A stretch of DNA of 31,057 nucleotides from contig CAAEON010000020.1 of the NCBI GenBank assembly GCA_900757615.1, positions 1-31,057 on the forward strand, given 5' to 3'. Positions 15,783 through 23,418 of this stretch are shown here, in pieces. Both the position numbers and the translations under genes were made by a program. Source of the stretch: an uncultured Collinsella sp. (lineage in GTDB: Bacteria; Actinomycetota; Coriobacteriia; Coriobacteriales; Coriobacteriaceae). Each line of letters starts with the position of its first letter. Position 1 is the first letter of the stretch. The notes below the pieces were generated by a model, which was given only the letters and a program-made list of their open reading frames with translations, made no database searches and had not been told where the DNA came from.

Positions 15783-16856
15783 ATGGCACTGCCTAAGGAT
15801 TTCATCGACACCAACGACTTCACCAAAGAGCAGATCCTGGCTATCGAGGATCTTGGTCTGGCAATGAAGAAGGCCATCAAGGTTGACGGTTATTATCCGC
15901 ACCTGCTCCGCAACAAGAGCCTTGGCATGATCTTCCAGCAGGTCTCCACCCGCACCCGTCTTTCCTTCGAGACCGCTATGACCGACCTCGGCGGCCATGC
16001 TCAGTTCTATGGCCCTGGCACCATCCAGCTCGGCGGTCACGAGTCCCTGGGCGACACCGCTCGCGTTATGGGCTCGCTGCTCGACATCATGATGGCTCGC
16101 GTTGACCGTCACAAGGACGTCGTCGGCCTCGCCGAGGGCTCCGCTGTGCCCGTCATCAATGGCATGTCCGAGTTCAACCATCCCACGCAGGAGATGGGCG
16201 ACCTCATGACCATGCTCGAGAACCTCCCCGAAGGCAAGAAGATCGAGGACTGCACCCTGGCCTTCATCGGCGACGCCACCCAGGTCTGCGTCTCCCTCAT
16301 GTTCATCGCCTCCAAGGTCGGCATGAAGTTTGTCCAGTTTGGACCTAAGGGCCACCAGGTCCCCGACGGCGGCCTGCACGTTGGCACCGTTGAGGAGCGC
16401 GCCGAGTTCGGCAAGCAGATGATGGCCATCGCCGAGGAGAACTGCAAGGTCTCCGGGGGCTCCGTCGTCATCTCCGACGACATCGAGTGCATCAAGGGCG
16501 CCGACTTCATCTACACCGACGTGTGGTATGGCCTGTACGACGAGGAGGTCTCGGGCGAGAACTACATGGACGTGTTCTACCCCAAGTATCAGGTCACCAT
16601 GGACATGATGAACTTCGCCGGCCCCAACTCCAAGTTCATGCACTGCCTGCCGGCCACCCGCAATGAGGAAGTCGTCGACGAGGTTATGGACGATCCCGAG
16701 CGCTCCCTGTGCTGGGTCGAGGCCGAGAACCGCAAGCACTCCATTCGTGCTCTCCTTGCCGCCCTGGGCAAGCGCACTCCGCTCAACGACGAGGGTGTCG
16801 AGTACTCCGCCAAGGCCGAGCTTCACGCCGCTCTCGAGGCTCTCGAGCAGCTCTAA
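15783..16856 (+). CDS. ptcA: Putrescine carbamoyltransferase
   Basis: Splits N-carbamoylputrescine and phosphate into putrescine and carbamoyl phosphate, the second step of agmatine catabolism. At 357 residues it has the carbamoyl-phosphate motif STRTR (55-59), HPTQ (133-136) and HCLPATR (287-293). PTC-specific features instead of ornithine transcarbamylase ones are GYYPHLLRNKSLGMIFQQ near 36, GPGTIQLGGHES (77-88), and DVWYGLY (246-252) where OTCs have DVW.SMG. It resembles the Enterococcus enzyme throughout. The start at 15783 follows AAAGGA; the ORF's earlier frame is leader. It is the first gene of the agmatine run and divergent from a membrane LuxR gene. Confidence 0.93.
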   Translation: MALPKDFIDTNDFTKEQILAIEDLGLAMKKAIKVDGYYPHLLRNKSLGMIFQQVSTRTRLSFETAMTDLGGHAQFYGPGTIQLGGHESLGDTARVMGSLLDIMMARVDRHKDVVGLAEGSAVPVINGMSEFNHPTQEMGDLMTMLENLPEGKKIEDCTLAFIGDATQVCVSLMFIASKVGMKFVQFGPKGHQVPDGGLHVGTVEERAEFGKQMMAIAEENCKVSGGSVVISDDIECIKGADFIYTDVWYGLYDEEVSGENYMDVFYPKYQVTMDMMNFAGPNSKFMHCLPATRNEEVVDEVMDDPERSLCWVEAENRKHSIRALLAALGKRTPLNDEGVEYSAKAELHAALEALEQL

Positions 16857-16882
16857 GCCTTAAGCCTGCTAAACGCACGTTT

Positions 16883-16915
16883 GCGGGCGGCGGATGCTCG
16901 TCTCCTGTCGCCCGC
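16883..16915 (+). other. Hairpin in the ptcA-antiporter spacer
   Basis: GCGGGCG at 16883-16889 pairs with CGCCCGC at 16909-16915. There is no T-run, so it more likely stabilises or processes mRNA than ends transcription. Confidence 0.5.
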
Positions 16916-16918
16916 TCA

Positions 16919-16957
16919 CCGAGGCTCAAGCAATTGCCTTAGTACCTTGGGCCTCGG
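16919..16957 (+). other. Second hairpin in the ptcA-antiporter spacer
   Basis: CCGAGGCTCAAG pairs with CTTGGGCCTCGG over 12 bp including one G-U pair, with a 15-base loop. It stands 31 bases before the antiporter start and has no T-run. Confidence 0.55.
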
Positions 16958-16988
16958 ATCTGTCCAAGACTGAGCGAAGGAGCTCATC

Positions 16989-18428
16989 ATGAGCGACGGA
17001 AAGAAAAAGCTTTCCTTTTTGACGGTCATTTCGACCATCATCTGCGTCGTCTTCGTTTGCGAGGCCGCCGCTCCTGCTGCTGCCATTGGCAACCAGCAGT
17101 TCTTCTGGTGGATCTTCCTGATCCTGACCTTCCTGCTCCCTTATGGCATGGTTGTCGCCGAGCTCGGTACCACCTATGACGGCGAGGGCGGCATTTACGA
17201 CTGGGTACGCGATGGCCTGGGCGACAAATGGGGCGCCCGCATCTCGTATTACTACTGGGTCAACTACCCGCTGTGGATTGCCTCGCTGGCTACCATGTTC
17301 CCCGACATCCTGGGCATGGCCTTTGGCGTCGAGTTCAACTTGGTCGCCAAGATGGGTATCGAACTTGCCTTTGTGTGGATCGTCTACCTCATGGGCCGCT
17401 CAAAGGCGGCCGACTCCGAGTGGGTCCTTAACGGAGGCGCTATCATCAAGGTCGCCGTTGCCGTTATCGTTGGCGCTTTGGGCATTTGGTATGCCATGGA
17501 GAACGGTTTTGCGAACGACATGTCCGCCGCCACCTTCCTGCCCGAGCTCACCAACACCAACGCTCTCGGCTACCTGTCGATCATCATCTTTAACTTCATG
17601 GGCTTCGAGGTCATCTGCACCATGACCGACGATATGGCCGATCCCGCTCGCGATATCCCCAAGGCTATCATCGTTGGTGGCCTGTCCATCGCCGTGATCT
17701 ACCTGTTCGCTGGCTTTGGCATCGGCGCTGCTGTGCCGGCCGATTCCATCGACCCCGACTTTGGCATGATTGTCGCAGTCCAGACCATGGTGGGCGACTC
17801 CATGATCTTTAAGGTCATCTGCATCGCCTTCCTGATCACCCTGTTCGCAAACATGGCCGCTTGGTCCTTCGGCGTTAACTCCGTTGCTCGCTACGCTGCC
17901 GAGCACGGCAACATGCCCAAGGTCTTCGCCTCGATGATCTCTGACGACGATATGCCCAACGGCGCCAACCTGGTCAACGCCGTAGTTGCCTCCCTGGTGC
18001 TGTGCCTGCAGCTGGTTCCCATCGACGCCATCTCCAACGGTGTTTTCTGGATGCTCTTCGGCACCTCCGTCGTCTTCCTGCTGCTCACCTACATCCCGAT
18101 GTTCCCGGCGTTCCTCAACCTTCGTAAGAACGACCCGAACCGTGAGCGCATCTTCACGTTCCCGTTTAAGGGCGCCATGATGAAGGTTATGCTGGCCATC
18201 CCCTGCATCGAGCTGATCCTGGCCATCGTTGCAACGCTGGTTCCGTTCTCCGTCGATGAAATTGGCGACAAGGTCCCGATGATCGTCATCTTCATCGTGC
18301 TTGTGCTCATCGGCGAGGTCGTCCGCGTCATCAGCGCCAAGGGTCGCGAGACCGAGTACAAGGGTCTCACCCCCAAGCTGGCTGCTCAGCGTCTCGCTGA
18401 GGAGGCCGCCGAGGCCGAAGAGGACTAG
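16989..18428 (+). CDS. aguD: APC-superfamily agmatine/putrescine antiporter
   Basis: A 479-residue, 12-TM amino-acid/polyamine/organocation transporter. TM1 has the broken-helix region EAAAPAAAIGN, and TM6 follows FNFMGFEVICTM, both substrate-lining stretches in this superfamily. Its placement between putrescine carbamoyltransferase and agmatine deiminase makes exchange of external agmatine for internal putrescine the best role. The C-terminus is a charged tail (AAQRLAEEAAEAEED). The start follows AAGGAG. A clear paralogue is encoded at 20541, sharing most of TM1, TM2 and TM6. The substrate is inferred from context; the gene symbol is by role. Confidence 0.83.
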   Translation: MSDGKKKLSFLTVISTIICVVFVCEAAAPAAAIGNQQFFWWIFLILTFLLPYGMVVAELGTTYDGEGGIYDWVRDGLGDKWGARISYYYWVNYPLWIASLATMFPDILGMAFGVEFNLVAKMGIELAFVWIVYLMGRSKAADSEWVLNGGAIIKVAVAVIVGALGIWYAMENGFANDMSAATFLPELTNTNALGYLSIIIFNFMGFEVICTMTDDMADPARDIPKAIIVGGLSIAVIYLFAGFGIGAAVPADSIDPDFGMIVAVQTMVGDSMIFKVICIAFLITLFANMAAWSFGVNSVARYAAEHGNMPKVFASMISDDDMPNGANLVNAVVASLVLCLQLVPIDAISNGVFWMLFGTSVVFLLLTYIPMFPAFLNLRKNDPNRERIFTFPFKGAMMKVMLAIPCIELILAIVATLVPFSVDEIGDKVPMIVIFIVLVLIGEVVRVISAKGRETEYKGLTPKLAAQRLAEEAAEAEED

Positions 18429-18794
18429 AGCACCCGGTTCTGGGGCTCCAACCCTCCTCGCGTACCAACGTGCGCTTCGTCGGGCTTGTCGCTCCCGACT
18501 CCGGGCACTCTAGCCTCTTTGGAGACGTGCCCAAGCGACAGGTTTGCTAACCATTCCCTGGGGTGGGTGTGAGCGATAGCTCCGGTAACCACCGCTCGCC
18601 CCAACCTCTCTTTCGTATCCTTCGTGCGTATGTCTCCGCGCACTTGGCTACGTCGTCGCTCGCCGGTGCGACTCCGTGAAAACCGGCACCGGGCGCCCCG
18701 ATCTTTGCCGGGGGACGGGCGCCCACTATCTCTTGGTTTTAGGCCGCGGGTAACCCGCCCGCGGCAAGCGATCGTTCGATTTGGAGGAAATCTT
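18429..18794 (+). other. Hairpin-rich spacer before agmatine deiminase
   Basis: A 366-base spacer without a credible gene. It holds CTTGTCGCT (18485-18493) paired with AGCGACAGG (18534-18542) around a GGGCAC/GTGCCC hairpin (18503-18532), a GAGCG/CGCTC hairpin near 18570-18600, GGGCGCCC copies (18691-18698, 18717-18724), and GCCGCGGG/CCCGCGGC (18743-18765) only 29 bases before the aguA start. A 23-base stretch at 18457-18479 recurs at 20046-20068 with two changes. Confidence 0.6.
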
Positions 18795-20000
18795 ATGCGT
18801 ACGATCACCGAGTCCGAGTCCACTCCCAAGGCCGACGGCTTCTTTATGCCTGCTGAGTTTGCCCCGCAGGATCGCGTGTGGATGGGCTGGCCCCACCGCA
18901 CCGACACCTGGGCCCACGGCGCCAAGCCGGCTCAGAAGCAGTATGCCGCCATCGCCCGCGCCATCGCCGAGTTCACCCCGGTCACCATGTGCGCCAACCA
19001 GGCCGACTACGCCAACTGCAAGGCCGTCTTCGAGAATGACGAGAACGTCACCGTTATCGAGATGACCACCGACGACGCTTGGTTCCGCGATACCGCCGCC
19101 ACCTACGTCATCAACGGCAAGGGCGAGAAGCGTGCCAACCACTGGCACTTCAACGCCTACGGCGGTCTCGTCGACGGCCTTTATTTCCCGTGGGACAAGG
19201 ACGAGCAGATCGCCCTTAAGATGGCCGAGCTCTCCGGCTGCCGCCGCTATCGTCCCGATGACATGATCCTCGAGGGCGGCTCCATCACCGTCGACGGCGA
19301 GGGCACCCTTGTCGTGACCGACCAGTGCCTGCTTTCCCCGGGCCGCACCTGCTCTGCGGTTCTGGAGGAGGAAGAGGATCCCGAGTCCATCTGGCCCAAG
19401 TACCACAAGAAGTTTGAGCCCTGGAGCGAGGAGCTTCGCGCCTACATGGACGAGCACCTCAAGGATTACCTGGGTGTCGAGAAGGTCATCTGGGTCAAGG
19501 AGGGCATCGACCCCGAGGAGACCAACGGCCACATCGATGACGTCGCCACGTTCATCGCCCCGGGCGTCATGGCCTGCATCTGGACCGACGATCCCGAGTA
19601 TCCGTTCTACGAGCAGTGCCACGCTGCCTACGAGACCCTCTCCAACGCCGTCGACGCCAAGGGCCGCAAGATGAAGGTCTACAAGCTCTGCATGCCCGTG
19701 AACCCGCTGTTCATGGACCAGGCTTTCTGCGACACCATCGACGCCGACGAGAACGCCGAGCCGCGCGTTCCCGACGAGCCGCTGATCGCCTCCTACATGA
19801 ACTACCTGGTCACCAACCACGGCGTTATCGTCCCGCAGTACGGCGACGAGAACGACCAGCTGGCCGTTGACACGCTCCAGAAGATCTATGACGAGGTCTG
19901 GGGCGAGGGCGTCTACAAGTGCGTCGGCGTTCAGTCCGAGCAGGTCGTCTTCGGCGGCGGAAACATCCACTGCATTACCCAGCAGGAGCCGTCCGCTTAA
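18795..20000 (+). CDS. aguA: Agmatine deiminase
   Basis: Hydrolyses agmatine to N-carbamoylputrescine and ammonia (guanidino-modifying pentein fold, cytoplasmic). The catalytic Cys is 393 in GGGNIHC, the His is 246 in NGHIDD, the acidic residues are Glu160 (LEGGS) and Asp94 in DDAWFRDT. At 401 residues it is about 30 longer than common AguA proteins; an acidic stretch near 190-222 (EEEEDPESIWPKYHKK) accounts for much of this. The usual RD.GP is RDTAA here (98-102), a departure from the textbook motif. The start follows GGAGGAAA. The product feeds PtcA directly. The call is secure, kinetics unknown. Confidence 0.92.
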   Translation: MRTITESESTPKADGFFMPAEFAPQDRVWMGWPHRTDTWAHGAKPAQKQYAAIARAIAEFTPVTMCANQADYANCKAVFENDENVTVIEMTTDDAWFRDTAATYVINGKGEKRANHWHFNAYGGLVDGLYFPWDKDEQIALKMAELSGCRRYRPDDMILEGGSITVDGEGTLVVTDQCLLSPGRTCSAVLEEEEDPESIWPKYHKKFEPWSEELRAYMDEHLKDYLGVEKVIWVKEGIDPEETNGHIDDVATFIAPGVMACIWTDDPEYPFYEQCHAAYETLSNAVDAKGRKMKVYKLCMPVNPLFMDQAFCDTIDADENAEPRVPDEPLIASYMNYLVTNHGVIVPQYGDENDQLAVDTLQKIYDEVWGEGVYKCVGVQSEQVVFGGGNIHCITQQEPSA

Positions 20001-20013
20001 TCGTCTGGCTTTC

Positions 20014-20099
20014 CGAGGCACCCCATCTCGCCGCTCAAACCGTCACTCGCGTACCAAAGTACGCTTCGCTCCTCTTTCGCGGCGACCTGGGGCACCTCG
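20014..20099 (+). ncRNA. Large stem-loop downstream of aguA (SL1)
   Basis: 17 paired positions in three blocks: 20014-20018 with 20095-20099, 20021-20025 with 20088-20092, and 20028-20034 with 20079-20085, around small symmetrical internal loops. A GCGTAC/GTACGC hairpin (20049-20064) caps it. It looks like a 3'-end structure or a processed RNA. Confidence 0.55.
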
Positions 20100-20192
20100 A
20101 AAACCCAGTCGATCAATCGGACAATCGGCGAATCGAACCATCTTGGGGCATTGATGGTCGGCTTGCCCGATGTCTTGGTCGGTTGGGTTTTC
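20099..20192 (+). ncRNA. Long G-U-containing stem-loop downstream of aguA (SL2)
   Basis: 20099-20116 pairs with 20175-20192 over 18 positions with three G-U pairs, then GACA/TGTC and TCGG/CCGA, capped by ACCATC/GATGGT. Pairing that relies on G-U pairs suggests RNA rather than a DNA palindrome. Confidence 0.55.
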
Positions 20193-20196
20193 TTTG

Positions 20197-20226
20197 GGCA
20201 CTCCGTTGCCTCCACATCGGAGTGCC
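20197..20226 (+). terminator. Intrinsic terminator of the aguA transcript
   Basis: GGCACTCCG pairs with CGGAGTGCC over 9 bp, followed at once by six T. The second antiporter gene beyond it probably has its own promoter or depends on read-through. Confidence 0.85.
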
Positions 20227-20237
20227 TTTTTTCTTTG

Positions 20238-20320
20238 ATTGAATACGCGTCTGGCCTGGGATTTTTTGCGGGTTAGGCCAATTGTTCGCTTGAATTTCCC
20301 AGGTCAGACGCGTATTCAAT
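20238..20320. repeat. 24-bp palindrome with 35-base spacer
   Basis: Arms 20238-20261 and 20297-20320 begin ATTGAATACGCGTCTG and differ at one position. No T-run follows. It could be a cruciform-type protein site, a fossil of a small palindromic mobile element, or an RNA stem. Confidence 0.7.
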
Positions 20321-20445
20321 TGCTGATAGTTTCCGGTTGCGAGCGCGACCGTTTTGATCGGAGTATCTATGTACCAGCGTATCGTTATCTACACGCGCCT
20401 GTTCCGCGAGCGTTGGTCCAACAATTGCATCCTCTCTTCTCTTTG

Positions 20446-20521
20446 GGATGGCACCTGCACCGGTGACGCGGCCTGCAACCCTACCTTGGGCTGCGCCTTC
20501 GGTACAGATGCCATCCTTTTT
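20446..20521 (+). promoter_or_regulatory. Attenuator-like structured leader of the second antiporter
   Basis: GGATGGCACCTG pairs with CAGATGCCATCC (20505-20516, one mismatch), followed by five T. Inside, ACCG/CGGT, GGC/GCC and GCAaCCC/GGGcTGC pair in nested order. The hairpin ends 20 bases before the GTG start, so transcription would stop inside the leader unless the structure is changed. I recognise no known riboswitch class. Confidence 0.5.
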
Positions 20522-20540
20522 GCTGTAGGGGGAGCGTGCC

Positions 20541-21950
20541 GTGGCAGGTAAAAAGTTCTCCCTGTTCGAGGTCATCCTCTCGGTTATCTGCGTTGTCTTT
20601 ACCATCGAGGCGGCCGCTCCGGCATCTGCCATGGGCAACGTGCAGTTCTTCTGGTGGATCTTCCTCATCATTACGTTTTTGCTTCCCTATGGCCTGGTGG
20701 TGGCCGAGCTCGGTACGGCGTTCGATTCCGAGGGCGGTCTGTACGATTGGGTTCGCTTGGGCCTGGGCGACCGTTGGGGCGCCCGCTGCTCCTGGTGCTA
20801 CTGGGTTAACTTTCCGCTGTGGGTGGCAAGTATCGCCTGCATGTTTCCCAGTGTCATCAATGCGGTATGGGGTATCGAATTTTCTCTCGGGGTCCGAATC
20901 GCCATCGAGCTTGCCTTTGTGTGGGGCGTCACGGTCATGGCAATGCAGCCGGTGGCCGAGGCCGATTGGGTCATGGATGGCGGCGCCGTCATCAAGGTGC
21001 TCATTACCGCCGTGGTGGGAATCGTCGGTATCTGGTTTGCCTGCAATAACGGCTTTGCCAACGATATGTCGTTTAAGACCTTTGTCCCCGATCTGGGAGA
21101 CACTAACTCACTGACGTATCTTTCAATCATCCTATTCAACTTTATGGGCTTTGAGGTGGTCGCGACCTTTGCCAGCACGATGAAAAACCCGTCGCGCGAT
21201 ATCCCCAAGGCGGTTACCGCTGGTGGCGTTGCCATCGCGGCAATCTATATCATTTGCGGTATTGGCATTGGGGCTGCGGTTCCCACCGAGCAGCTTTCGC
21301 TCGATTCGGGCATTGTGGACGCGGTTGCCGCCATGGTGGGGCGCGCTCACCCGCTGACGATGGTCGTGGGCATGGCCTTTTTGGTGACGCTGTTCGCCAA
21401 CATGATCTGCTGGAGTTTTGGCGTCAACAACGTGGCGAGCTATGCCGCGCGCCATGGTAACATGCCGCGCCCCTTTGCGCTGGTGTCCAAGAAGACCGGC
21501 ATGCCTAATGGCTCGGCACTCATTAACGGTTGTTTCGCCAGCCTGGTGCTGCTGCTCCAGATCCCGCTGGGCGAGGGCTCCGACGTCTTTTGGGTCTTCT
21601 TCTCGATGAACGTCGTCTTTCTGCTCATGAGCTATATCCCGATGTTCCCGGCGTTTTGGCGCCTGCGCAAGCACGATAATCGCTCGCGTGTGTTCCGTGC
21701 GCCTTTCGAGGGCAAGGTGCTCGCGGTGGCGCTTGCGATTCCCGTGGTGGAGCTCGTGCTTTCGATTGTTGCTACGATTGTGCCGCTCAACAGCTCACCT
21801 GCCGAGATGGCAAAGTTGCCGATTCTCGCGGGCGTAGTGATTGGCCTGTTATTGGGCGAGGTTTCGCGCCTCATATCGCGCCGCGGCCGAAGCGTCGACA
21901 ATCCCGGCGTTGGTGCACGGGGGTCAGGTTACTTTGCACCAAAACAGTAA
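20541..21950 (+). CDS. APC-superfamily antiporter, paralogue of AguD
   Basis: A 469-residue, 12-TM transporter closely related to the one at 16989 (shared EAAAPA.A.GN, QFFWWIFLI.TFLLPYG, GFANDMS, FNFMGFEV, SYIPMFPAF). The GTG start follows GGGGGAG. It lacks the charged C-terminal tail of its paralogue. It may exchange a second polyamine or amino-acid pair, or serve as a conditionally expressed agmatine/putrescine antiporter: it sits after a terminator and behind an attenuator-like leader, unlike the first copy. Which substrate it moves cannot be read from sequence. Confidence 0.83.
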   Translation: MAGKKFSLFEVILSVICVVFTIEAAAPASAMGNVQFFWWIFLIITFLLPYGLVVAELGTAFDSEGGLYDWVRLGLGDRWGARCSWCYWVNFPLWVASIACMFPSVINAVWGIEFSLGVRIAIELAFVWGVTVMAMQPVAEADWVMDGGAVIKVLITAVVGIVGIWFACNNGFANDMSFKTFVPDLGDTNSLTYLSIILFNFMGFEVVATFASTMKNPSRDIPKAVTAGGVAIAAIYIICGIGIGAAVPTEQLSLDSGIVDAVAAMVGRAHPLTMVVGMAFLVTLFANMICWSFGVNNVASYAARHGNMPRPFALVSKKTGMPNGSALINGCFASLVLLLQIPLGEGSDVFWVFFSMNVVFLLMSYIPMFPAFWRLRKHDNRSRVFRAPFEGKVLAVALAIPVVELVLSIVATIVPLNSSPAEMAKLPILAGVVIGLLLGEVSRLISRRGRSVDNPGVGARGSGYFAPKQ

Positions 21951-21979
21951 GCGCCGCGAGTTGCGCAGCGCTTGGTGCA
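21935..21979. terminator. Hairpin at the end of the second antiporter gene
   Basis: TGCACCAA (21935-21942) pairs with TTGGTGCA (21972-21979), and AAGCGC (21949-21954) with GCGCTT (21968-21973), sharing two T. It overlaps the antiporter stop and lies between convergent genes. TGCACCAA could alternatively pair with TTGGTGCA at 21910-21917. Confidence 0.5.
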
Positions 21980-21986
21980 TCTTGGA

Positions 21987-22178
21987 TTACTGTTCGCGGT
22001 GCTCGGGATCGGAAACGAGCTTAGGCGCAAAGAAGGGGACGTGGCCCAGATAGGGGCAGCTGTCCGAACGCTCTTCGACGACACAGGGGACGTCATTGTA
22101 GGTAAGTGAGTCGCACAGGTGGACGATGGCCTTGGCGGCAGGGGCAACGAGTATTTTGAGCGGTGCGATAGGCGCCAT
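21987..22178 (-). CDS. Small Cys-containing protein of unknown function (63 aa)
   Basis: Small frame with a strong AAAGGAG site five bases before the ATG at 22178, which supports real translation. The product begins MAPIAPLKILVAPAAKAIVH and has three Cys (22, 32, 41) and a His at 46 in CPYLGH, enough for a small metal site or disulfides. I recognise no family. It is divergent from the second membrane LuxR gene (128-bp spacer) and convergent with the second antiporter, so it may belong to the same regulatory unit. The longer frame to 22193 lacks a better start. Confidence 0.55.
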   Translation of the reverse strand: MAPIAPLKILVAPAAKAIVHLCDSLTYNDVPCVVEERSDSCPYLGHVPFFAPKLVSDPEHREQ

Positions 22179-22217
22179 GGCATCTCCTTTCATCGGTGAG
22201 ACACAGCTTGTTTATCT

Positions 22218-22235
22218 AAACGATACAGTACGTTT
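22218..22235. promoter_or_regulatory. Palindromic operator candidate upstream of the second LuxR gene
   Basis: AAACG and CGTTT flank TAC/GTA in AAACGATACAGTACGTTT. It lies in the divergent spacer between the small gene and the LuxR gene. Confidence 0.4.
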
Positions 22236-22306
22236 AATCGGTGAGTCTAATCTTGCGGCAAAGAATCTGTCAACATTCTCACGGCATCTAGACAGGGGAG
22301 GCGGGC

Positions 22307-23299
22307 ATGAGTTTCGCGTTCTATATCTACACCACGATTATCATGGGTGTGGCTCTGGTGACCAGTGCCGTGGCATTGGTGGTTTGGCTCATGACGCACC
22401 GTCGCGACAGCCTAGTGGCCGCGGCGGGCTTTTTGCTCTACATGCTCGATATGTCGGTCATCTTTTTTGACGAGTACACTCGGCTCAAATATGACTACGC
22501 CGTTACCTTTAGCGAGCCGCTGCAGCACCCCTTGCTGCGCTGCGTGCTCGGTATTGCCATCTATGCTTGCATTGTGCTGTGGATGTTTGCACGCTTGCGC
22601 AAAAGGCCGACGTCGCGCATGCTCGGGCTCGCTATCGTGCCGTTTTCAATCTTGCAATTGCTGCTGGTGCCTCGCAGCGGCGCTGCCGGAGAGATGCAGC
22701 AGTATCTCTTTTGGCTCACGCGTGACCTGGGCAATGTAGGATGTCTTGCCTATGCCGCCTGGCATTACCGGTGCAGAGCCACTCGTGTTGAGAAGCTGGA
22801 CCTCGACCGCTCAAAGCTCTTTTGGAAGGTGGCACTCGTTCTTGCGTTTTGCGTAATCGCCGAGGACACCTACATGATCTTGTTCTGCCACCCCGACTTT
22901 CAAAACCCCGTCATCAGCCTCTTTTTGTGGTATCTGTCCGAGCGCAATATCTCCGAAAACGTGCTGCTCGTGGTATGCGCGGCTCAGCTTTTTTGCCAGT
23001 TTAGCCATATCCTGCGTGTGTATGCCCGTCATCCGCGTGCCGATGAGGACGTGGCGGCCGAGAGCGCAAGCTCTGAGGACGACCTCGCATCGCGTGTGGT
23101 GATTTATGCCGACGCCCATAAGCTGTCACGGCGCGAGCAGGAAGTGCTCACACTGGTGCTGAAGGGCAACGACGCCCAAAACATCGCCAGCGAGTTGGTC
23201 ATCAGCCCTGGCACGGTCAAGGCACACTTGCATCGCATCTACGTTAAAAGCGGTGTCTCCAACCGAGATGACCTCATAGATACCTTTTGGCGTTCCTAG
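22307..23299 (+). CDS. Membrane-anchored LuxR-family regulator, second paralogue
   Basis: A 330-residue protein with about seven hydrophobic segments (residues 1-235) and a C-terminal LuxR helix-turn-helix (LSRREQEVLTLVLKGNDAQN, then GTVKAHLHRIYVKSG.SNR). It is a paralogue of the regulator at 14488-15453, with the shared IAED.Y.IL and YLSERN.SEN stretch before the last TM segment. The start follows GGGGAGG. It stands after the second antiporter and before the amidohydrolase gene, whose upstream region has an ACCGTTTGCGGT palindrome similar to one near ptcA. Likely a membrane sensor for this cluster; its ligand is unknown. Confidence 0.87.
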   Translation: MSFAFYIYTTIIMGVALVTSAVALVVWLMTHRRDSLVAAAGFLLYMLDMSVIFFDEYTRLKYDYAVTFSEPLQHPLLRCVLGIAIYACIVLWMFARLRKRPTSRMLGLAIVPFSILQLLLVPRSGAAGEMQQYLFWLTRDLGNVGCLAYAAWHYRCRATRVEKLDLDRSKLFWKVALVLAFCVIAEDTYMILFCHPDFQNPVISLFLWYLSERNISENVLLVVCAAQLFCQFSHILRVYARHPRADEDVAAESASSEDDLASRVVIYADAHKLSRREQEVLTLVLKGNDAQNIASELVISPGTVKAHLHRIYVKSGVSNRDDLIDTFWRS

Positions 23300-23418
23300 C
23301 CCTATTCTTCCTTGCATGCGGGTCTTGCCGTGTGGGCGGGCACGCCGTTGGGCGTAATGACGCGGTAATAATCTCAGACAATAAACCTGCAGGTAAAGCG
23401 TGTAAACCTGCTTAAACT

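Noticed and set aside
15714..16826. A 370-residue minus-strand frame opposite putrescine carbamoyltransferase
   Set aside because: Antisense shadow produced by high-GC third positions; its composition (Val/Leu/His/Gly-rich) fits no family.
18726..20021. A 431-residue minus-strand frame opposite agmatine deiminase
   Set aside because: Shadow of aguA with no start signal or motif.
20113..20466. Two opposite frames beginning MNTRL on each strand
   Set aside because: Both starts are the two arms of the 24-bp palindrome; they are not genes.
20446..20521. T-box riboswitch
   Set aside because: The region has a terminator-like hairpin before a transporter but lacks the conserved T-box antiterminator bulge sequence.
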